Assembly (NCBI GenBank): GCA_949825065.1
Contig: OX463846.1
Coordinates: 16,278,205-16,342,204 of the forward strand
DNA: 64,000 bases
Reading direction: 5' to 3'
Origin: Odontocerum albicorne
Taxonomy: Eukaryota > Arthropoda > Insecta > Trichoptera > Odontoceridae
In this document: piece after piece, positions 45,076 to 56,904 of the stretch
Layout: each line of letters begins with the position of its first letter
Numbering within the stretch: the stretch's first letter is position 1
Position numbers and translations under genes: made by a program
The notes under the pieces: model-generated
What the model saw: only the letters and a program-made list of their open reading frames with translations
Told to the model about the DNA's origin: nothing
The model's database searches: none

Positions 45076-45077
45076 TG

Positions 45078-45285
45078 TTAACTCTTTTTCTCAACTGTCA
45101 TCGTGATCACCAGCTTCACAAGCCTTACGTTGTTATTTCTGGCAATATTCTCAAAGTATCTAAGAATCCTTTTTCTGTATTTTGTCGAAAGCTTTTCGGT
45201 TATCGCTAATTCTTGAATAATAGAAACGTTACAAATAGATAGAAAACGATAGAAATAAATACGTAGCATTCGCACCACATCTTGA
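45078..45285 (-). pseudogene. LINE ORF2 C-terminal scrap (LINE-E like)
   Basis: The minus-strand frame reads ELAITEKLSTKYRKRILRYF followed by ENIARNNNVRLVKLVITMTV and EKKS. The 'L---I---RILRYFGHI-R-N--RLEKL---G-VEGKR' pattern is the C-terminal region of an insect LINE related to that at 32290. Only about 65 codons are open. Confidence 0.55.
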
Positions 45286-45485
45286 AGTCATCTATCACGT
45301 ATCTTTCCAACTTTCTCATCAATCATACTATGAAGACTAAACATAAGATTCTTGAAAATCTACAACAAATACTTATAATAAACATTAAAAAACTGAGAAC
45401 ATGAAATTGCTAAAAAAAGTACAAAAAATTGTCATAGTAGGAAAATATGATAAATTTCCATCAAGAAAGTTATATCAAAACCGGA

Positions 45486-45660
45486 AACACAAGCCCTTCC
45501 TGTCCTTGGGCCTCCAATAAAGCCCGTCTCACCTGCGAATTGTGGGGCGTCCGCTGGTCCTCCATAAATCATGCAATGTCTCCTCTGTAATAGAGCTGTC
45601 AACAGGACACGACCTGGGAGGATTAGTAGCCGATAGGGCTGCCCGTCTCCAATGTTAAAC
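45486..45660. other. GC-richer island, unassigned
   Basis: A roughly 175-bp block near 50% GC stands out in AT-rich DNA. On the minus strand one frame stays open across it with GDGQPYRLL and GGPADAPQF. I recognise no family; a LINE internal or untranslated region is possible. Confidence 0.3.
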
Positions 45661-45664
45661 TACA

Positions 45665-46340
45665 ACGAGATATATGGAAAGATAACACTCGAGTTAATGA
45701 TGCGTCGGTCTAACACAATGACCCTCCATGTTTATGCCTATAAGTTTTCCAACAGTATTACTAATTAAGGATAGAAACATTTTATGTAGGAGACTTTCAG
45801 AAAAGCTTTGGAGAAAATTATATACAGATTGATTTGATAGCGGATTAGTCCACATCAAACCATGTTTGTTAAGAATTAGTCCAGACACATTCCTAGAGAT
45901 TGATCCACCTGTATTTGTCTTCTTTTTCTTACAATTTGCTCTTGATCTATTTTTCTGCATTTTTCTCAAGATGTATTCTATCAGTAAATCCTTCATCTTT
46001 TTGGGGGGCTACTTGATGGTTAGTTTTTTGTGGGATAGCCATTAGAAAATATACAGGCACTATGGGTCTTATCCATTATTTGAAGGTCTTCTCTGCCATC
46101 ATCTTACGATGTATGCGTGTTTTCTGATGAATTATATTATAAAATTAGATGAGAGTCGCTTTACTTAAATTAAGCATATTTAGGACATAGCAAATTACTA
46201 AATGCCAACCATCTTATTTTCCATAAATTAAACATGATTTTTTATTTCGATGAAAAAAAAGGGATTGTGTATATCGTTTCGTTCTTATATCGTTTTGTCG
46301 TATACTGTTCAAATTAAATGTCTGAAATTCAAAAGGGCAA
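45665..46340. other. AT-rich stretch, nothing recognised
   Basis: A 100-codon minus-strand frame at 45694-45996 has no recognised motif. Confidence 0.5.
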
Positions 46341-46344
46341 GCTC

Positions 46345-46650
46345 AAAAAACAATGTTTGAAAATGAATGACTCGTTAAATTAAAAATGACTGAATTTAAA
46401 CGATTGACTGAATTGAAATGATTGACTGAATTGAAAAGAATGACTTCTCAGTTTTGAAGCATAAAACAAATGGTCAAACTATGACTAAAATGAACAATAT
46501 TTGATAATGAATGACTTCTCAGTTTGGAAGCATAAATCAAATAGTCAAACTACTCGTATGACTAAAACGAACAATGTTTGGAATTGAATGACTTTCCAAA
46601 TTGAAAGCATAAATCAAATGGTCAAACTATAACTAAATTGGAACATTGAA
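46345..46650. repeat. Degenerate tandem array, 71-76 bp period
   Basis: TGACTTCTCAGTTTTGAAGC starts at 46441 and recurs at 46512 and 46588 (TGACTTTCCAAATTGAAAGC). GATTGACTGAATTGAAA subrepeats lie upstream at 46402-46436. The middle unit is 76 bases because TACTCGTA (46551-46558) replaces the TA of the neighbouring units. Confidence 0.85.
46551..46558. other. TACTCGTA where sister repeat units have TA
   Basis: The flanks are identical in the first unit: GTCAAAC-TATGACTAAAA there, against GTCAAAC-TACTCGTATGACTAAAA here. The third unit also has the plain TA (GTCAAACTATAACTAAA). This is a filled/empty comparison inside the window, showing a six-base insertion at a TA. Confidence 0.8.
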
Positions 46651-46754
46651 TTATAAAAAAAAATCGACTTCAAAAACTTTTTACAAAAAATCCCAAATAT
46701 CTCTACTTTTTAGGTTTCCTCCAAAACATAGAATGTATGAATTACATTTTTTTA

Positions 46755-46929
46755 TTGTATCCAGTACAACCCGACGGGTTTATTCTCACGTGGAAATCTC
46801 TCCCAACCATAAAGATTTTGAACGAATCTTCACTGAAAAGCAGACTGAAACTTATTTAAACTTCACATAAATCAAACCCGCAACCCCCGGACTGGAAAAC
46901 AAGCGTCTAACTAACTAGGCCACGAATAT
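46755..46929 (-). mobile_element. SINE-A copy, near full length
   Basis: TGTATCCAGTACAACCCGAC, TCTCACGTGGAAATC, the B-box complement AAATCAAACCCGC and the head CTAACTAGGCCACGAATAT are present. Confidence 0.7.
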
Positions 46930-47500
46930 AGTTAATGATAGTACCAAAAAATGAAAACAACATTTTATAAAATGAAAAGATACCTATAAAAACAACCAAT
47001 ATTTACTTTATTTTTTGCTATACTCGAAAAAATAACGTAGCATAAGTTCTAAAAAGTATTTAAAAACAAATCTTGAGACTGAACTGAACATTAAAACGTA
47101 AGTTTTGAACAAAATATTTTTTTGAACAAAATATTTTCATCCGGTATTTCAAAAGATTTTTAAAAATATTTATGCATGCAGACCTAAGTTCCAATAGCGA
47201 GTTGCTGCAACCTTTCAAAGAAAATTTATGCACATAAATTATTATAAAAATATATTTACAAATCAAAAGAAGCATAAGAATTTCAGTTATAAAAATATAT
47301 TCACAGTCCTGATACGTTAAGTATGATATCAGACGCAAATAGGTGTATTCTACGTAAACATGTACATTCTTTCCTAGTAAACGATTAAAGTAAAATTACC
47401 GATAATTTAATATATGCGTATATTGTATCTAATATTTTAAATACTCCTCATTTTACTAATCAGTGATGACTTAATGTGAATCTATCACTATAGTATCCCT
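46930..47500. other. AT-rich stretch, nothing recognised
   Basis: AACAAAATATTTT is duplicated near 47108 and 47124. A 92-codon antisense frame has no recognised motif. Confidence 0.5.
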
Positions 47501-48060
47501 GTTGCAAGGTGCGCAAAAAATGCTTATTAAAATAACTGTAGTATATATTTAGCGAATGTCCTTTAAGGACGCGCTGATGATTTTGATTGTTTGGTATTTA
47601 AAATAAAATACGTCGATTAGCAATGCGGAAAGTGAGAGTGAACAATCAATGAATAGTAAACAGCAATGAATGGTCAAATGATTAATGATTCTTTTTTTAT
47701 CGGTAAGTAGGTATTTATACATATTCAGAACGGGGCGCGTGAGTGCGCCCGCAATATATTTTTATCTCACTCCTGTGCGTGCAGAGATGGTCACAGACGT
47801 TGCGAATAATATTGTGGGTAGATAATTTGTTGGCGAAAACGGCGAGATAGCGCGATGCGTTCTCTTTCTACTGTGGAATGTATCGTAAATAGTATTTTCG
47901 GGTAAACAATATTAATGTTCTGGTATGCGACCTTTGGACATATCCGAAGGTCGTTTCGTCGGTCGTTGACCGTGCGTGTTGACAATATTCAGGGACGACC
48001 GTAGTTCCTACATATACATATATAAGGAAACAGCTCTAACGGATCGCATGGTCTTTGCAA
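47500..48060. promoter_or_regulatory. Unassigned GC-richer island with TATA-like box; possible solo LTR
   Basis: The block is CpG-richer than its surroundings (GGGGCGCGTGAGTGCGCCCG, which is itself nearly palindromic, at 47734). It contains the inverted repeat GACCTTTGGA-CATA-TCCGAAGGTC at 47930-47953 and CATATATAAGG near 48020. It directly precedes a LINE-D copy. A solo LTR or a promoter are both possible; I found no matching second LTR or target duplication. Confidence 0.25.
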
Positions 48061-48109
48061 TCATAAATTCCTTTTGAGAATCGAGATTTTTATTACTGTG
48101 GCTTGATCA

Positions 48110-49825
48110 GTTTTTGATGGCAAGAAAATGAGAAATTTTGGATAAGTATGAAAAATACACTGGTGGAGACAGAAAAATATATTTGTGACTTGGCGAAAGT
48201 TGAGTGTAAAAAGGGGATGAATTGTGAAATAAAAAATTTAAAGACTGCGTGAAAGGTAAAAATAGAACATGGAGAATGTTTGTCGAAGTAAGAAAATTAA
48301 ATAGTGGTGAAAAAATGAAAAGAAATAGGGAGTACAAAGAATGGGAGGTAAAAGCAAAAAGACTGGTTGGGGAAAAGAAGAAGAAATTTAGATAAAGAAG
48401 TCAGAAAGTTGAATATGAATACGAGGGGTTATATGAAAATATTTTGAAAGGAAGTAATTAAAATGTGGAGAAAACACGATACGGAAAGTATGAGTGAAAC
48501 CAAAGATTAGAATGGCAGGATGTTGTCAGAAGAAGGGAGGGCTCGTTAGAGAAGGAAGAAATATTTTGAAGTACTGGTATTCTGACTACACACCGAAGGA
48601 CAGGTGTGCAGTGATAGTAAGTCTTAGCAAACGCTTAAGGAAAATGTATAGAAAAAAAATTAAATAGTATATTGTGTGTTTATGGACTTAGAAAAAGCAT
48701 ATGACCGCGTGAAAAGGGACAAGTTATAGAAAATGTTGAAGTAGTATGGTGTAGAATGTAAATTAATACGTGGTATTGCGTCATTAAACGTCGAAAGTAG
48801 AGCATGTGTTAGACTGAATGGTACATTGACTGAATGGTTCAATATTTCGAAAGAGGTAGAGCAACAGTACATTATGTCACCCTGGTTATTCAATATTTAT
48901 ATAGATTCATGTTTGAAGGAACTACAGAGGTCAATTGGTGGTATACAAATGTCGAATAGGAGCGTATGCGGGTTATTGTATTTAGATGGCATGATAGTGT
49001 TGGTTGGATAGTGTTGAGAGTGAAAATGAATTGCAGAGTTTAATAAGTAAATTGTATGAGAGATGCGAATAGAAAAATCTGAGAATGGATATTACAAATT
49101 CTAATGTTATGACGATAGAAAAGTGTGAAAAGAAAAGTAAATGCGATGTATGGGTGAATAATGAAAGATTGGATGAAGTTGGGGAAATCTGCTATTTAGG
49201 CAGTATTTTCTCAGATGATGGAAGTGTAAAGAAGGATATCGGACAGCGTGTATAACGATATGAAAGAAAGTCAATGGGATATTAAAACATACATGCTCGA
49301 ACCAGACAGTATCAAAATCTGAAAGATGATAGTACACAAGAGTATTTTGGTACCAACTTTGATGAATGGAAGTAAAACATGGACATGGAAAATACTTAAA
49401 GGAGCCAAACCATTACAGTAGAAATGCGTGCATTGAGAATAAAACATGGAGTGACAATGTATGACAAAATACGGAAGGGATGAATGTGAACTTAAGGCTG
49501 ATGTATTAAGTAAGATAAAGAATAGCACGTTGAAATGGTTTGGGAATGTGGACCGAATGAATGAAGAAAGACTAAGAAAACCGATAAATATAGTGCAAAT
49601 GAGAGTAGAAGGTGTGTAAAAGGAAGACCAAGGAATGTATGGTAAGATCAAATGAATGATATTCTGAAGGAGGGAAATGTAGAAAATCAGAGCTATTTAG
49701 AAGTTGTATGAGAAGGTGTATGGATGTGGAAGAGGTGAAAGATGTGTGTCGAGATGGAAAGTCTGGCGCTTTGTCCTTTCTGCCTACTCCGATAGGGAAA
49801 TTGCGTGATGTGTAAACATTATATC
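48110..49825 (+). pseudogene. LINE-D, longest copy, decayed reverse transcriptase
   Basis: A lysine-rich pre-reverse-transcriptase linker (48195-48400, residues REYKEWEVKAKRLVG) is followed by motif A MDLEKAYDRVKRDKL near 48679. Motif B region VEQQYIMSPWLFNIYIDS is at about 48855. Motif C is reduced to LLYLDGMIVLVG at about 48972, where the usual A-D-D reads L-D-G, so catalysis is lost. Then come YLGSIFSDDGSV at 49195, a thumb/C-terminal part with ALKWFGNVDRMNEER-like spacing, and CMRRCMDVEEVKDVCRDGK before the family end TCTGGCGCTTTGTCC and GCGTGATG. Many frameshifts and stops are present. No endonuclease region was found upstream, so the copy is 5' truncated. I do not assign a LINE clade. 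Confidence 0.75.
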
Positions 49826-49907
49826 TTCATATAAATTAAATACGTGCTTCTCTTATATTCTGAAGCTAATATTTGTATACAAGATAATATGTATTAGGTT
49901 AACGTTC

Positions 49908-50303
49908 GACAATTGATTTTTGTTATTTTCACTCAAAACATGTGGAACCCAAGCACCAAACTTTTGGACTTTTCCCATTGATTTAAGATGGTGGCGTAGT
50001 CGTGTGACTACAATTCATCTGCTCAGCCAATTCTAAGGTGGTTTGAAGGGGATCATCATAAATAATATGGTTTAAGCGGTCCTCATCGAAGTCCACTGGT
50101 CTTCCGGAACGCTCCATGTCTTTCAAGTCGAAATTACCGTATTTGAAACGCAAAAACCATCGACAAGCTGTCCTTTCATTCATAACATCTCCACCGTACA
50201 CTTCGCAAATATCGCGAGCAGCATTGGCAGCTTTATTCCGTCGATTGAACGCGAACAGAAGGAGGTGTCGAAAATGGTCACTTTCGTCTACTTGACATTC
50301 CAT
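49908..50303 (-). pseudogene. Mariner transposase N-terminal pseudogene
   Basis: The minus-strand frame from ATG 50301-50303 reads VDESDHFRHLLLFAFNRRNK, then ICEVYGGDVMNERTACRWFL, then FKYGNFDLKDMERSGRPVDF and LELAEQMNCSHTT. This is the two-helix-turn-helix DNA-binding half of a mariner (SETMAR/mellifera-like) transposase. After a frameshift at about 49990 it continues GKVQKFGAWVPHVLSENNKN and then breaks off near 49908. The whole DD34D catalytic domain is gone. The N-terminus looks complete. Confidence 0.85.
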
Positions 50304-50309
50304 TTTGAA

Positions 50310-51600
50310 GGCTTGTTATCAAATAAAATAATATATGTAACGTAAAAGCAAACACAATATCTTGAAGATCAGGAAATTTTCTTTCGAATGACGTATAACC
50401 TTAGCCATTTTGTTTTACTTTTGGTGCTCATTTTTAAATTTGAAAAAAAAAACGGACACAACTTATGTTAACACCCAATTACCCATTAATACTTTATATA
50501 TTAATGTAATTTTGTTACATTAAATAAATTGATAACTAAAACTCATTAACTTAAAATAAGAAAATTTATTGAGAAATGTCGTAAGTTAAATATATAATAC
50601 ATTAGCTGTTTGTAGCTTCACCGATTACAGCAAAACTTTTTACAGTGGGCAAAATGTTCTAAATAACTAGCTGAAATGTGTCAGAACAACTTATACTTTT
50701 AATTTAACATTTGACATGGACAGACAAATGCGCACTTAGATCAAAGATAAAAAGAAAGAAAGACAAAAAAGTGTTACAAGAATATATTCTATCTCCAAAA
50801 CTATTTAATTTACACAAAGAATATATTAAATGAATGAAGATCAGAAACTTGTCGTCGTTGATAATAACTATTACAGCATCCAGTTAAAGTAAATTTGTAG
50901 ATCACAGAACGGAGTCGGAGAGTGAAATTCTTGGTTTGTGTAACTGGAGCAATACAAAACTCACATTCGTTGATTTCGTAAACATGGCAAAAATAAATAT
51001 TGAGTTGCAGGACTTAGCATATGTGTATGATTTTGATCACTATCTCTTGTTTATTGATCACTAACAGACAAATCCAGATGATAATTGGAAAGATGAGTCA
51101 CCTGAAAGTGACCTGGCATAATCAAGGAATTCAAAGAAAAAACAAAAGTCGATTGGTTCAATTGATTATTCTCTTTATTTACTTTTTAATACCCATTACC
51201 CATGACGAGTAATGAAAGGTACAATGTTAAGTGGGGGGTATTAAGACTCTCGTCTTTGGCACCACTGGATATAACTCTAACTAGACTATGCTTATCACAA
51301 ATTGGCTTACTTAGCACGACTATGTAAACTTATTTATGATAGGCATATTGCACATAGGGTCCTAAGGAGCTTCAGTACTTGTAGCTTATCTGCGTTTTCT
51401 TCTCCATTGGGTCCCTAAAAACCATTCTACGCCATTTCACTCGATGTGGTACTATTTACTCTCAATAGTGTTGAGCATTTATGTTTATGTAAAAAAACTG
51501 CTTCGCACAACTGTTTTTGAGAAAAAATGCTTATTACAACAATAATATGTTTTTTTAAAACAAACAAAACCATTTTTTTATATTTTTTGGAGGAAGACCT
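50310..51600. other. AT-rich stretch, nothing recognised
   Basis: The mariner 5' untranslated region and terminal repeat probably lie in 50304-50450, but I could not fix the end. Confidence 0.5.
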
Positions 51601-51639
51601 GGACACTCAAGGCGGGTGTTCAGATTTCTTCAAGTTTCA

Positions 51640-51975
51640 GACAGATAAATAATTGCGATGAAACGTCGAAGGTGGTTTTGGCGCATTCCAAGAACAGTAA
51701 AAAAAACAATTGATTAATCATCGAAGTGATAGGAGTTGAGATGCGTCTCTTTGTGATGTATGCAAGAAAGATCTCAAGGTATTTCGGACTTAGCGAAAGG
51801 GAAGAGTGGATGGCAGAAAAATAGAAGTCAGACACTTATCCGATGGAGCAACCGGGTGAAGAAGGTATTAAGGTGTTTCAGGAAGCGCTGCAAAGGGCAA
51901 GAGATAATTTGTACTGGATAAGAGTGGCCAATGATCAAAGAGATAATAATCCTCAAAATCGGAGAAACGACCAAT
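51640..51975 (+). mobile_element. Candidate LINE C-terminal fragment
   Basis: A frame at about 51865-51975 reads EEGIKVFQEALQRARDNLYW followed by IRVANDQ. A LINE tail often ends with 'A-DR--W'. Upstream, ARKISRYFGLSERE is in another frame. It is suggestive only. Confidence 0.3.
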
Positions 51976-51979
51976 AAAA

Positions 51980-53725
51980 AGAAATAGGTTCAAAAACCGT
52001 TTCTAATTATGAATTCAGAACACTATTTACTACCATTGCGCCATAAAATTTGTTTTAAATACAACGTTAACCATAGAAATGTTCCGACGTGCGCGCACCT
52101 CTCATTACATTTTCAAAATTATCCCACTTTAATCTCGCCACATACTTTAAACTATTTAATATCCTGTCTCATGACGGCGAGAGTATTAAAATGGCGAGAA
52201 ATTTCCCGTTCCTGATCCTTTCCATTCCGCCTCAAGGAGACAACCTTTACATTATCTTTTCCAGGGAACATAATCGGAGAACATGTTACATTGCCCTGCC
52301 GTCTGAGGGGACCAAGATTTGAAATTAGGACATGAACACTGTTTGGAATTAGAACGAAAAAGGATCTTCTTTGAAATTGGAAGAGGGACATTAAAGGAAA
52401 ACGGAGCGCAGCGTTTGAAATTTGGAGGGAAAGGGAACAAACCATAGAAGGGAGAAAGCTCTATACTAAATTAAAAGATACGTGTAAAAATTGGAACAGC
52501 GAAAACTCCCTAGAGGCGCTTTAATACTCTTTGCAATCCATCAATCTTCTTTAATGTTTAAAATGGCTTCTGTTTTTACACTGGATTTTTAAAAAACATG
52601 TATCAAAATGAATTGTTTAGATATATAGGTATGGCGTAAAAATGACGTAATTAATGTGAATCATTTTGGTTTCGATTCCAAAAAAGAGGTAAAGACTTTT
52701 GAGGTAATTTTGTGGGTTTGATAAAAAAATTAAAATAAATTATATAATCAATAAAATATGTAATATTGCCTTTCAAATTTTCATGAATAATTTACATGTT
52801 GATTAAAAATTATAGACTAGTTTCGTCGTCTTTATGAATCTAGTGCTTCCGCAAGACTAATGATTTCAAAAATGTATGTGGACACTGTCACTAGTGGTTA
52901 TATTTTAGTTCGATCCCACCTCCATTCACGGGACAATATAAATCCCTATCTAGCGCGATCTATACTAGAAGACCAAAATCTTCTTTATCGAGTGTGACGT
53001 CACGTAGTGACCAAGAAGGAACTGCCCAAAGAGACTCCTTCTCCGGTAACGACACACCTCAGTAAAAATAATAGTAGTAACGATAGGCTTAAGGTCCGAC
53101 ATCACGGAAGAAGAAGAAAATATACTTATAAAGTGACTTAAGACCTGGAGTTCAAACACCCCGTCCAGTTGCCAGTACTTTCACATACCGTTGGCATCGT
53201 ACGAACTTAATAATCGATGTACTCTTGATTTAAGTTTATGTGCCTCAAACTAGTATGTAACAAACAGTCAGTAATGGTTACAACGAGAACGCAACATCTT
53301 AAAATGGCATTGCAAAACCAAGCACTAGTGACAGTCGCGTATTATATACTCGTATATTGAAGTCATCAGCCCTCTGGCGTATTAACTATGTGAGAATGAC
53401 GTCCAATTGCTCAGTCAAAACTAGGCAAGTATAAAAAAAATTCGCGATAAAAAGCGTAAATTTTCAATCAAAATATAGATTTTTTTATCATTAATAGATC
53501 AGTCATTACCGCATCTGTGTGTGCTGATTTTATAACCGAACTTTCCACTGTCACTTACGAACAAAATGAAACTTCTTCAAGGACAATTTTTTTTATAGCA
53601 TAATATAAAATTTCCTTTAAAACTCTATCAGTTTATTATGTATGAGCTATTATAATGCCACTATCACAAATTATTTAACAGGTTTTAGTATTTTTTATAC
53701 GAGTATTCATTTAACACTTTCATTT
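51980..53725. other. Stretch without recognised gene
   Basis: The patch at 52080-52450 is less AT-rich and open in several frames on both strands, but none has a recognisable motif. Weak internal repeats (TTTGAAATTAGG, TTTGGAATTAGA, TTTGAAATTGGA) run through 52319-52380. Confidence 0.5.
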
Positions 53726-53730
53726 CAGAT

Positions 53731-53790
53731 GTATTGACATCTGGTAGATTTATTGCTCTAAAACAATTTCTTCCAATCAACCAGATTAAA
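53731..53790 (-). mobile_element. SINE-A tail fragment
   Basis: GACATCTGGTAGATTTATTG and TTCTTCCAATCAACCAGA are present. TACGAGTA lies 25 bases away at 53698-53705. Confidence 0.5.
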
Positions 53791-54410
53791 TAAGAGTATC
53801 AAGCATTTGTCGGTATTGTTTCAAGTAATACCCATTTCCATTTAAGTTTTATTTCTTAAACTACTTTTCCCCTTCGTCTTCTTTCTATTAAGTTAAGACC
53901 TTGGGTATGTATCAGGACAGCCTCACTTGAGATATAGACTTCCAACTATCCTTCTAAATTTTTTGTGGTACTTCTGGGTGACGATTGCTAGTGGGTATTT
54001 CATGTATTGCCATGTAGTAAACTCTTGTGTTATCCATCAATTCACATCAAACCACGCAATATATTTAACGTAATGTTTTTCGTACAATAAAAGTACACGT
54101 CTGCGTCATAGTTTACTTTCTAAATTTTATATCTCAAGCAATCGATCGTCTCAATTCGAATAACTTTTATTTAAAAACTTCTAGTAACGCGTGTTTCTCA
54201 ACTTGAATTTTCACAAGGATATATTTTTTGTGTTTTATTTGACCTTTCAAAATGTTGCCTGATAATACTTAAATCACTATCGTGTAAGATTCATTTTGAT
54301 TTGTATATGAAATTTTACAACGAAAATAAAAAAAAACAACAAAAAATAACATCGTTGAATAAATTAAAAAGAATCTCTTGTAGTATTACAATTCTTTTTG
54401 TTTAAAAAAC

Positions 54411-54570
54411 AAGCTCGTGGGCTGCAATGTAGCAATCTCTTATAACCAACCAGATCGGTGTAAAAAAGGAAGAAAACAGACAGACACCATTGTAAATAAA
54501 TAGATTTCGAATTCGCAACCTCCAGGTCAAAAAATACACGTATCTCACTAACTAAATCACGAAAGTCGTC
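54411..54570 (-). mobile_element. SINE-A copy
   Basis: AGCAATCTCTTATAACCAAC, the B-box complement TTTCGAATTCGCAACC, and the head ACTAAATCACGAAAGTCGTC are present. Confidence 0.6.
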
Positions 54571-54875
54571 ATATTAGATATATAATATCCTGTCTTTCAA
54601 AGGACACATATTATATTAGAATGCTAGATTAAAAATTATGTGCATAAAATATGGCATTTAGCTTTGTTACACGTGCTTCGTAACTAAACGATATCCAAGT
54701 TTTTTTTAATAGGCAATTCACCCACACTACGGTCTGCAAGTATTCGTATAAAAAAATCGTTTGCTGATTTTTATTCTACATGAAACTAAAAAAAAATGCA
54801 TGTCATATCAGCAGATTTTTTTTTACGTTGATTGAAAAGTGAACATGTGTTGGCAAATTCTCATTTTTTCTCAAT

Positions 54876-55066
54876 GTATTGTATAACAACCTAGCGGATT
54901 TATTGCCAAGTAACAATATCTTTCAAGCAACCAGGAAGATGTTAAATAAACCTAAAGTAAAAATGAGACAGGAACCTTTCTTTAAAAATCTAGGTTCCAA
55001 CAAGATCCGAACTCACACCCCCCCGTGTTGGCCCAGGCACTATACCACTAAGCTACGAAGATCGTT
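54876..55066 (-). mobile_element. SINE-A copy, near full length
   Basis: TGTATAACAACCTAGCGG, ATTGCCAAGTAACAAT (hairpin degraded), CAAGCAACCAGGAAG, the B-box complement AGATCCGAACTCAC and the head CTAAGCTACGAAGATCG are present. A 75-codon plus-strand frame across it is chance. Confidence 0.7.
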
Positions 55067-55152
55067 ATTAAATTTCAACCATCGTCGTCTCATTCTGGTT
55101 CAATAAAATGGTTTTCTAATCAAGATAAGAAATATGCTAAATGCGAATAGTC

Positions 55153-55265
55153 GGCAACCGTGGTTTAACGGTTAGCATTTGAGCAAAGCAAGCGAGCGAT
55201 CCAGGTTCGATTTCTGGAGGATTCGCTTCCAGGCTGGTTTAACTTTTAACCTGTTTTACAAACAT
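55153..55265 (+). mobile_element. SINE-C copy
   Basis: AACCGTGGTTTAACGGTTAG (A-box like) and TCCAGGTTCGATTTCTGG (B box) are followed by CCAGGCTGGTTTAAC. The T-arm-like CCAG/CTGG pairing is intact. Confidence 0.55.
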
Positions 55266-55559
55266 TGTTTTTTTGCCCCATATTAAAAAAAATCTTTGTA
55301 TTTTAACGACATACGATATAAGTAGACTAGTTTCCAGAGATAATTCTCTCTTTTTCAAAGCACAATATAAACTTGTCGACTTATATCGTATAAGTGATGA
55401 CGTATAGTTTTAATAGTTGAAAAAATATATTTAGGGTAAAATAGATCATATCTCAGATTTTATTTTACGAATTAATACGCTACAAACTCGTATAAATTGC
55501 ATTTTTTAGTACAAAACTTACTAACATATTATCTCTTATGAGTGTTGTAACTAGTCACT

Positions 55560-56310
55560 TAAAATCTTACACTGTACAACATTATGAACTAAATCTGCAC
55601 TCGTCGTTGAGTCGAATGCATGGTTTGCATAACTTCTTCGGATAATAGAGGCTTTAATTACAGCTATTAGCACGGAGGATCAAGGTCTGAATGAATGTGA
55701 TAATGCAAGTAGCCTGAACGAGTAGACATGTACTTGCTAAATAATTAGTATTAAAATAATTAGTTGTAAGAATTGTTATCTAGTTATGAGTTAGTATGTA
55801 AATTATAATATATATATATATTAAAATTATTAAAGATAAAATGAAACATAGGTTGCCTGACTAGTCCACGTACAGTTTTAACTGGAAGAACCAAGGTCCG
55901 AATAAATGTAATGGACGACGCCAAAACGAGTGGACTTGTTCTTGGTAAAAAAATTGTTGTAAGAATTGTTATCTAGTTTTAAGTAGTATTTTGGTGTTAA
56001 CTATTCCTAAGAAATTATATATTAAGATTATAAAAAAAAATCATGTAGGAAATTATAATAAAATTAGCTTATAATTATAATATATAAATAAGATAAGTTA
56101 AGATATAAATTTGTATATAGGTATAGCCTCTGGCAATTGTACCATTGTTAAATAAAAAATGACATGTAGGAAATTAAATACAAGTTAGTTCATAGCTATA
56201 ACATATAAATAAGATTAGTTCTTTAGATATAAATTTGTATAATGCATTTGGCAAATGTTTGTAATATAGATTACTTGATTAAATAAATACAAATTTAAAA
56301 AAACATTAAT
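55560..56310 (+). mobile_element. LINE 3'-UTR-like modules in tandem (jockey-like tails)
   Basis: AAGAATTGTTATCTAGTT occurs at about 55769 and 55962, each preceded by a matching upstream block (CAAGGTCTGAAT / CAAGGTCCGAAT, about 210 bases apart). ATGTAGGAAATTA occurs at 56043 and 56164, each followed by ATATAAATAAGAT. The end, TTAAATAAATACAAATTTAA, and 'GCCTCTGGC...TTAAATAAAAA' look like the poly(A)-signal ends of jockey-type LINE 3' UTRs. No coding sequence is recognised. I infer nested or duplicated 5'-truncated tails. Confidence 0.4.
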
Positions 56311-56509
56311 ATCAAAATGCGTTAAGTGAGGATAAGTATATTAATAAGTTTTTGTAGAATTTATGTATTTGTACAGTATTTTACATATTTCTCAAATTTT
56401 AATTGTATAATTCTAAAAGAATAATCGTTTTCATCAACGAAATCTTGATATCTTTCTATGGTTCTTTTACAAGAAATAAATACCCTTAGAAGTATTAAAT
56501 ATACTGATT

Positions 56510-56900
56510 CTAAGTTTTATTATGTGTCGTGACATGACAGAATAAAAAATGTAATCATTAAGAAAAAGCGTGAGCTTAAGATTTATGCGTGAAGTAGGAT
56601 GAATAACAGCACATTGAAGTGGTTTGGACATATAGAATAGGACGTCGATGGTTGGCATTGTTGGATGATTAACGAAAAACCGAGTATATAAATGTATAAG
56701 GCAAGCATAAATAGGAGTCGTGGTCGAGGACAACCAAGAAAAAATTAATCGCTATTAAATTATATTTTGAAAGAAGGAAAGGTAATGAGTAACAGAAACA
56801 GAAGAAACTGAGTTAGAAAATTTAGGGATATGAAGGAAATAATATATTATAAAACATGTTGAGAGAGAAAAAAATACCATTTGCTATATACGAACCCCAA
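56510..56900 (+). mobile_element. LINE-D 3' fragment
   Basis: GTGAGCTTAAGATTTATG, AACAGCACATTGAAGTGGTT (residues STLKWFGHI-like), GAGGACAACCAAGAAAA and AGGGATATGAAGGAAATAAT are recognised against the long copy. The end reads GAACCCCAACAGGGAAATA, a variant of the family end. Confidence 0.55.
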
Positions 56901-56904
56901 CAGG

